A DNA stretch of 64,000 nt. It comes from Ulota crispa (taxonomy: Eukaryota; Streptophyta; Bryopsida; Orthotrichales; Orthotrichaceae). The notes beneath the pieces were generated by a model. The model worked only from the letters and a program-made list of their open reading frames with translations, was not told where the DNA came from and did no database searches. A program made the translations under genes and the position numbers. Shown piece after piece: positions 59,118-64,000 of the stretch; position 1 is the stretch's first letter; each line of letters opens with the position of its first letter. The stretch lies in assembly GCA_963920765.1 (NCBI GenBank), contig OY987245.1, positions 10,618,727 through 10,682,726 of the forward strand. The letters are read 5' to 3'.

Positions 59118-60954
59118 TCAGAGCACCATTAGCGACGCATCTATAGAAGGATGATGCAATGTGTGACTATCCACATGCTCGCCAAATGCTACAATGGCTT
59201 TAATTGCAAACTTAGCACGTAGCTTTGCTTGAGCCTCTGAATCATGAGCTGAAGAGGTCTTGGCAATAGTTTCAAAAACTTGAAGAGATGGCATGTCCGC
59301 CTTCATTTTTAAAACACATCCCACCATGTGAAAGTTCTCAGAAGCCTAGAATCAGGTGCTATCAACTCTGAGCCAGAAAATATTGACATCTGCACATCTT
59401 TGAAACCCATGGTTTGCAAAAAATTAAGTGAGATAGAACTTCCAAGATGTGGAAGTGCAACAACTAGGCGTTTGTCCGTGGCAACAGCATCAGCCAAACC
59501 AAAAGATAATGCTAAGCGTGTCTGGCCAATGGAATCAGCTAGACCACTATGAAGTGCGCGTGAGTTAGTCATGACATCTGACACTAATGAATCAACTGAT
59601 CTTCTAATGGTCTAAAACTGGGTAGCAGCTGAAACTCCCAACTCTCCAGATGCACCAAAAATGTAATGCTGAGAGCTAAAATAATCAGCTATCTTCTTTA
59701 GAGATGTCCTATAGTTAGAAGCTTGAGCCAATGATACAGAAGTTTTGAGCTTTTGCTCCAACTCTGCTACCTTGGCCTCAAGGATTTTCTTCTTTTGTAT
59801 CTTAGCAACCACAAAACTGACTGGCTTTATCTCATGATGAAGTTGAAAGCAGTGGTCCTCATCAAGGTTAGTATCACCACAATAGTTACACTTTAAAACT
59901 TTTTTCTTGGCGTTAGCTTCACCCTTCACCTCTTCATTCTTACTAGCCTTGGATGGCTAAGAAGGAGTCTTGGGTTTCTTTGGACCATCCTCATGGCATG
60001 TCCATCTTGCCCACATTTTCAATAATGCAAGGTTCTCTCTGACTTAGTGTCCGCCAGACTGCTAGTGACAACAAAGATCTTCCTGGATTTAGAAGAATCA
60101 GTTATAGAAGTGACCATGCCCGTGGCGTCATGATGACAAAGTGTCTAGTTATATCTTTCAAAGACAGCAAAAATTTAGATTAAAGCAGTTATACCTTCAT
60201 AATCAAAGATAATACGAGAGGATACTAAATCCAGCTGTTATTTGTTGATTTTTGATAAAAAAATCTTTACAAACTGACTCTCAGTGAAAATTCCACCAGA
60301 CTTGACAGCAAACCGTGCCAAACGAGTGTACATGATACGTAGCATATTATTCTTCTTTTTCCAAAAGTCTTAAATATGCTGCATCTGATCACAACGAAAT
60401 ATAACATATTTCACCTCCAAATGCTCAATAAATTGCGCTAGTGAAACAAACTGAGGTGGGAGACGAACTGTGGCCAGTGTTGTCTGATTAGCTTGAGTCA
60501 TGCGCGACATGATGGGTGAAATGGCACTCTCTGTCCTTAATCTCAGAGCCATCGCTTTGCCCTTAGGATCCTCAAAGGCCGATCCATCACCCTCGCTAGG
60601 TTTCTCCTCTACCTTCACAGATGAGGAGGCAAAAGCAGATACCGCGCCATCTTTGAGAGCTTAAACAAGCTCTACTTGTGTCTCTCAGTAAAGCTGCATC
60701 TCAAGAAGCTCAAGCTGATGAGCATAAGTCCAGTGCTCATAGGTTTGAAGTGCCTCATACTCCAAATCTTGAGGCAAAAGCTTAAAGGCAAACCAATCGT
60801 TGAAATTAGGCGACCTCTGGCGCTTCTCCTTCACCCATATCTGGAAGCAAAGCTTCCAATCAGGAAGGGAAATCTCCCTTACTGATTTTGAAAAACGATT
60901 ACGCACTAATTCGCAATGATTGTCGTCTATATTGTCAAACGTACCTACACTCAA
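59118..60954 (-). pseudogene. Gypsy gag with zinc-knuckle remnant, broken
   Basis: Pieces at 60954-60685, 60618-60370, then a middle part reading RLARFAVKSGGIFTESQFVK near 60300, then 59929-59118. CNYCGDTNLDEDHC is a 14-residue zinc knuckle in which the usual His is Leu. A coiled-coil-like stretch (KIQKKKILEAKVAELEQKL) follows. Stops and frameshifts separate the parts. The gag call rests on the knuckle and its position before pol. Confidence 0.65.
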
Positions 60955-60960
60955 GACTCA

Positions 60961-62300
60961 AAGCCTACTAGTATTATGCAACACCAAATCAGATTGAAAA
61001 ACTTCATTGTTATCTACCGCTGGATCAAAGTCCTTGGTGTGGTCACCCTTCAAGTAGTCTAGTGAAGGAGACTGACAATATCAACTCCTGGTTTGCACCA
61101 TAAACGGACTATCTAGATACATGTAACTATCTATAAGCTTAGGACAACCTGACTTGCAATCACCACCAAACTGTATGGTTCACCAATAATGACATCCGGT
61201 GAGCATAGGTCCAACACGTACAGAAAGGTCTCACTAGCAATCAACTCGAACTCACCCCTACAGTACGTCCATCCCCAACAAAACACATAATGAGACAATA
61301 TTTCCAAATAGGGAAGGTACCAAAAGACAAAATTCAAAATACAAATCTTGGATCCTCTTCTCCAAACAACAGATAAGTAGAAAATAAATAAAACCAACAC
61401 AATCAACACCCTCTTGCGTTTGGTGGCAAGTGGCAAAAATGAAGTGCAACACCTGCAATCCAAAGCCACTTCTCTCCAAATGCTCTTCCTGCTCTAAAGA
61501 ACCTATAGAGTTGAAGAGAAGAGTTTAGAAGAGAGAAAAGAGAAAAGAAAGAAATTAGATAGAAATGTAAGAAACTACCTAACTCAATTGCCAATTGAAT
61601 AACCTAAATCTCACCAAATCCCAAAATAAAATACACCAATGTGTTCCTTGGTTTCTTTTATCCTATTTTGGTATAAACTATGTGGGAATTGGAGTCCAAA
61701 TACCCCCACAATCAAAGCTCAAAGTTTGCACAAAAATATTGGCAATTCTCTGAAAATCCCGCATTAATGAAGATTTCAAAAATGTCCCTAGTGCCGGATT
61801 TCGGATTTCCAAATGTAGCTAAAAGGTAGATTTAGAAATTTATCATCCAAGGAGATTTAATTTAATTCCTCAACTGTGAGGGAACCCCTTTTCCACTCAA
61901 AATTTGCTTTGGCTTTGTAAATCAGAGCTCCCCATGAGAAAAAGCACAAAATGAAAAACCTCAAGTAGATGAACAATTGGGATGAAACCCTAGAGCTCTC
62001 CTGTTGCTTTGGCTTCGGGCGTCTGGCCCCGTCACTATGGGGAATTGAGACTCCTTTAACCCAGCTCCGGGCAGGAAAGAGCTCGACCCTTGAATCCAAA
62101 CGCCACACATCAGTCATTGATCCACATTGGGAGCTTTAGAAGGGAACTTGAGCTCATATCTAAGCCCAAGCACAGAAGCAACCCCCCATCAAACCCGGGT
62201 CAGATGCTAGGCCAGGTCAAAAGCCAGGTCAAAGGCCAGGTAAGATCAAAGGCCAGCCCCCGGTCCAAGGTCCCACTTTAACTCAATCCAGGCAGTGAAA
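60961..62300. other. Region upstream of gag (possible LTR/leader)
   Basis: By position this should hold the 5' LTR and leader of the minus-strand element, but I found no terminal TG...CA pair or tRNA-complementary site. A short array of GCCAGGTCAAA units lies at about 62210-62263. Frames such as 61857-62117 (minus) are not recognised. Confidence 0.35.
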
Positions 62301-62669
62301 ATGTTTTGGGTGAAGTGGCCTTAGCTTTTTTTCTAACCAAAAAATGGTTGAGTAGCAAAGATGGCTACATCTTTTTTACTGATGTAAATTTGGATGCTTA
62401 CACCTTTTATCAAAGTTAAATCTCATGATGGGTTTGTGAGAAATTAGAATATTGCTCTAGTAGAGTGAGGTGACATCAAGTGGAACTTTGAAATCCGAGC
62501 TCCTACTCCCAAACCTGTGTATAAAAGTTGGCTAAATATTTTGCATTTTTTCAAAAAATACTATAGAACAATCAACTATACCAACTTTGTTGTAGCAAAA
62601 AAACAATGATTAGCACAAAATGTTTTTCCTGGACTCTAGATTTCCAACTCCAGGGTTCTAATTCCAGCT

Positions 62670-63260
62670 TGGGTTGCAATAGGGTAAGGTAGTTTGCTCG
62701 TGAATGGACCATCTAAGCAAAAGTGTGTTTTTGTGAAAAAAACAGGGCAACTTGGTAAAATGGAAATATTTTTGGTAGAAAGTGAAAGAAGAGATAATTG
62801 TATGGCCATTTATTTTGAAATTTTTGAATTTGTATGAATTAACTACAATTTATCAAAACAAAAGTGCATAGGGTAGCTATTCTTGATCATAGGTGGTAGC
62901 ATTCATGATGCAAAGGTGGCTTGTAAATGGAGCACATGCGTCCTAAAAGCAACCATTATAAAGCCAAGAATGCTCTAATAAGGCCTTTAAAGCGTGCAAG
63001 CACCCATTCCATATTCTAATACTTAAATCATAATTGAGAACAAGTTTTCATATATTCTAATATGACATATATCTATATTTTATTGAAAGACAAATCTGAA
63101 CACAATTATGACCAATAAGCACACACAACAATGGCTCATGTCACTCTCTTAATTTCCTAAAATGGTCAGTGCACAAGTACAACTTCTGTACTTAAAAAAT
63201 GTGATCCATTTATGAACATCTATGCACTAGTTTTGTGACTACATGGTCCGTTCCAAATGG
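62670..63260. repeat. Dispersed direct repeat, copy B
   Basis: Partner of 5120-5710 in the same orientation. The rest of the window (63261-64000) holds no gene or recognisable element. Confidence 0.75.
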
Positions 63261-64000
63261 ATGGACCAAATTTGAGCATACTACATTAGCTCAAGGGCCC
63301 AATTAGGAGGTTTAGAGTTGTGTCTAAGGGTTTAGAAACATCAATACACAATCATTTAATGATTTGAGTTACCCCAAGGTCTAGGAAAATTTATGATTTT
63401 TTTAAATTTAGGGTTAGTCTTTCAACAAGCTATTATGGATCGTCATTTATGTGGAAAAAAGTACTATAGTTTACTTTATATGAAAGGGAAAAGTTACAGT
63501 TTATACGATCTCTAAATTAACCTTGAAAATGCTTGGATGTGTTCCTAGAATGGCACTTGACGGTTCCAATCCTAACCCTCCCAAAGTAGCTTGCAACTAA
63601 TATGTGGCAAAATTTGCTTGTGCAAGTAACGTTCACTACTCCACTTTGGGTTCATTAGTGTGCTGTGAAACCCCCAAATCTAGAGTGCGGATTTGAGTGA
63701 CACTTGGGAATGGGCATGTTCACCTTACCATATGTTTAGAATGCGTTCAAAATGGAGAATGCTAAATATTGAACGGGGATCCCAGAGCCATGACTCATGA
63801 GCCAAGAAATTTGTCAAAATATTAAATTTCACCTACAAATGTGTACATAGGGCCTTGTAATTGTGCATTAAATATATTCACCTCTTGAAAAACTTGATGT
63901 TTTTGAAGTTTTTTCATTGATTTTGAACTGAAAATTGGTTCTTAACCCCTAATATTCTTTTGTGTTTAGAGGCCCAAAATTGCTTCAAAATACTAGTCCC

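Larger units (their letters stand above)
51940..60960 (-). mobile_element. Decayed Ty3/gypsy retrotransposon with methyltransferase and PHD domains
   Basis: On the minus strand the order is gag with zinc knuckle (about 60954-59118), AT-rich non-coding DNA (59100-57480), protease (57472-57050), linker, C5-methyltransferase (about 56600-55650), reverse transcriptase (about 55120-54600), RNase H (54250-53940), integrase (53610-52970), C-terminal region and PHD finger (to 52258). Integrase after RNase H is the Ty3/gypsy order. Most pol blocks from the linker on stay in one frame but are broken by many stops. I could not define LTRs or a primer-binding site; comparison of 61-62.4 kb with 51.5-52.3 kb by eye gave no match. 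Confidence 0.85.

Overview
This window is nuclear DNA of a land plant. It carries spliced genes with GT-AG introns, a plastid-targeted glutamyl-tRNA reductase, plant S1-type secreted proteins, and a large load of plant-style transposons. I cannot name the species. A seed-free plant is possible, but this is only an impression. Most of the window is AT-rich non-coding DNA; the genes stand out as GC-richer islands.

Layout: (1) 90-1522 (+) is the 3' end of the cohesin gene SMC1. (2) 1.5-10.4 kb is gene-free DNA full of short non-autonomous DNA transposons. (3) About 10.475-13.88 kb is one arm of an inverted segmental duplication; the other arm is about 29.815-33.455 kb. Each arm has one intact gene for a secreted S1-family protein (12378-12782 +; 31702-32091 -). 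A third, divergent S1-like gene lies at 14694-15134 (-). (4) 15.7-26.7 kb is gene-free and rich in elements and foldbacks. (5) 27465-29272 (+) is an IPT9-like tRNA isopentenyltransferase that lacks a conserved internal block. (6) 33.5-40.4 kb is a nest of transposons. (7) 40447-44223 (-) is HEMA (glutamyl-tRNA reductase), five exons. (8) 44.7-51.6 kb holds three PIF-type MITEs and a probable 4-kb hAT-like element. (9) About 51.9-61 kb (-) is a decayed Ty3/gypsy retrotransposon. (10) 61-64 kb is AT-rich DNA with a dispersed repeat.

The most striking object is the Ty3/gypsy element. Its pol order is protease, C5-cytosine DNA methyltransferase domain, reverse transcriptase/RNase H, integrase, PHD finger. 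The methyltransferase is recognised from motif I (FxGxG type), the motif IV cysteine, the ENV motif and the motif VIII/X neighbourhood. All of it is now broken by stops and lost catalytic residues.

The second theme is the DNA transposons. At least five families can be separated by target-site duplications (TSDs) readable in the window: a TTAA family with CCCCTAAA ends and unrelated interiors (piggyBac- or Kolobok-like); a family with 4-bp TSDs and AACACCATATT ends; PIF/Harbinger-like elements with TTA/TAA TSDs; a Mutator-like element with a 9-bp TSD; and a CACTA-like element with a 3-bp TSD. Several insertions have a readable empty site elsewhere in the window, in the other duplication arm, in a tandem repeat unit, or in a sister element.

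I see no functional operon-like link between the host genes. They act separately: SMC1 in chromosome cohesion, IPT9 in tRNA modification and cytokinin supply, HEMA in tetrapyrrole synthesis, and the S1 proteins in the apoplast.
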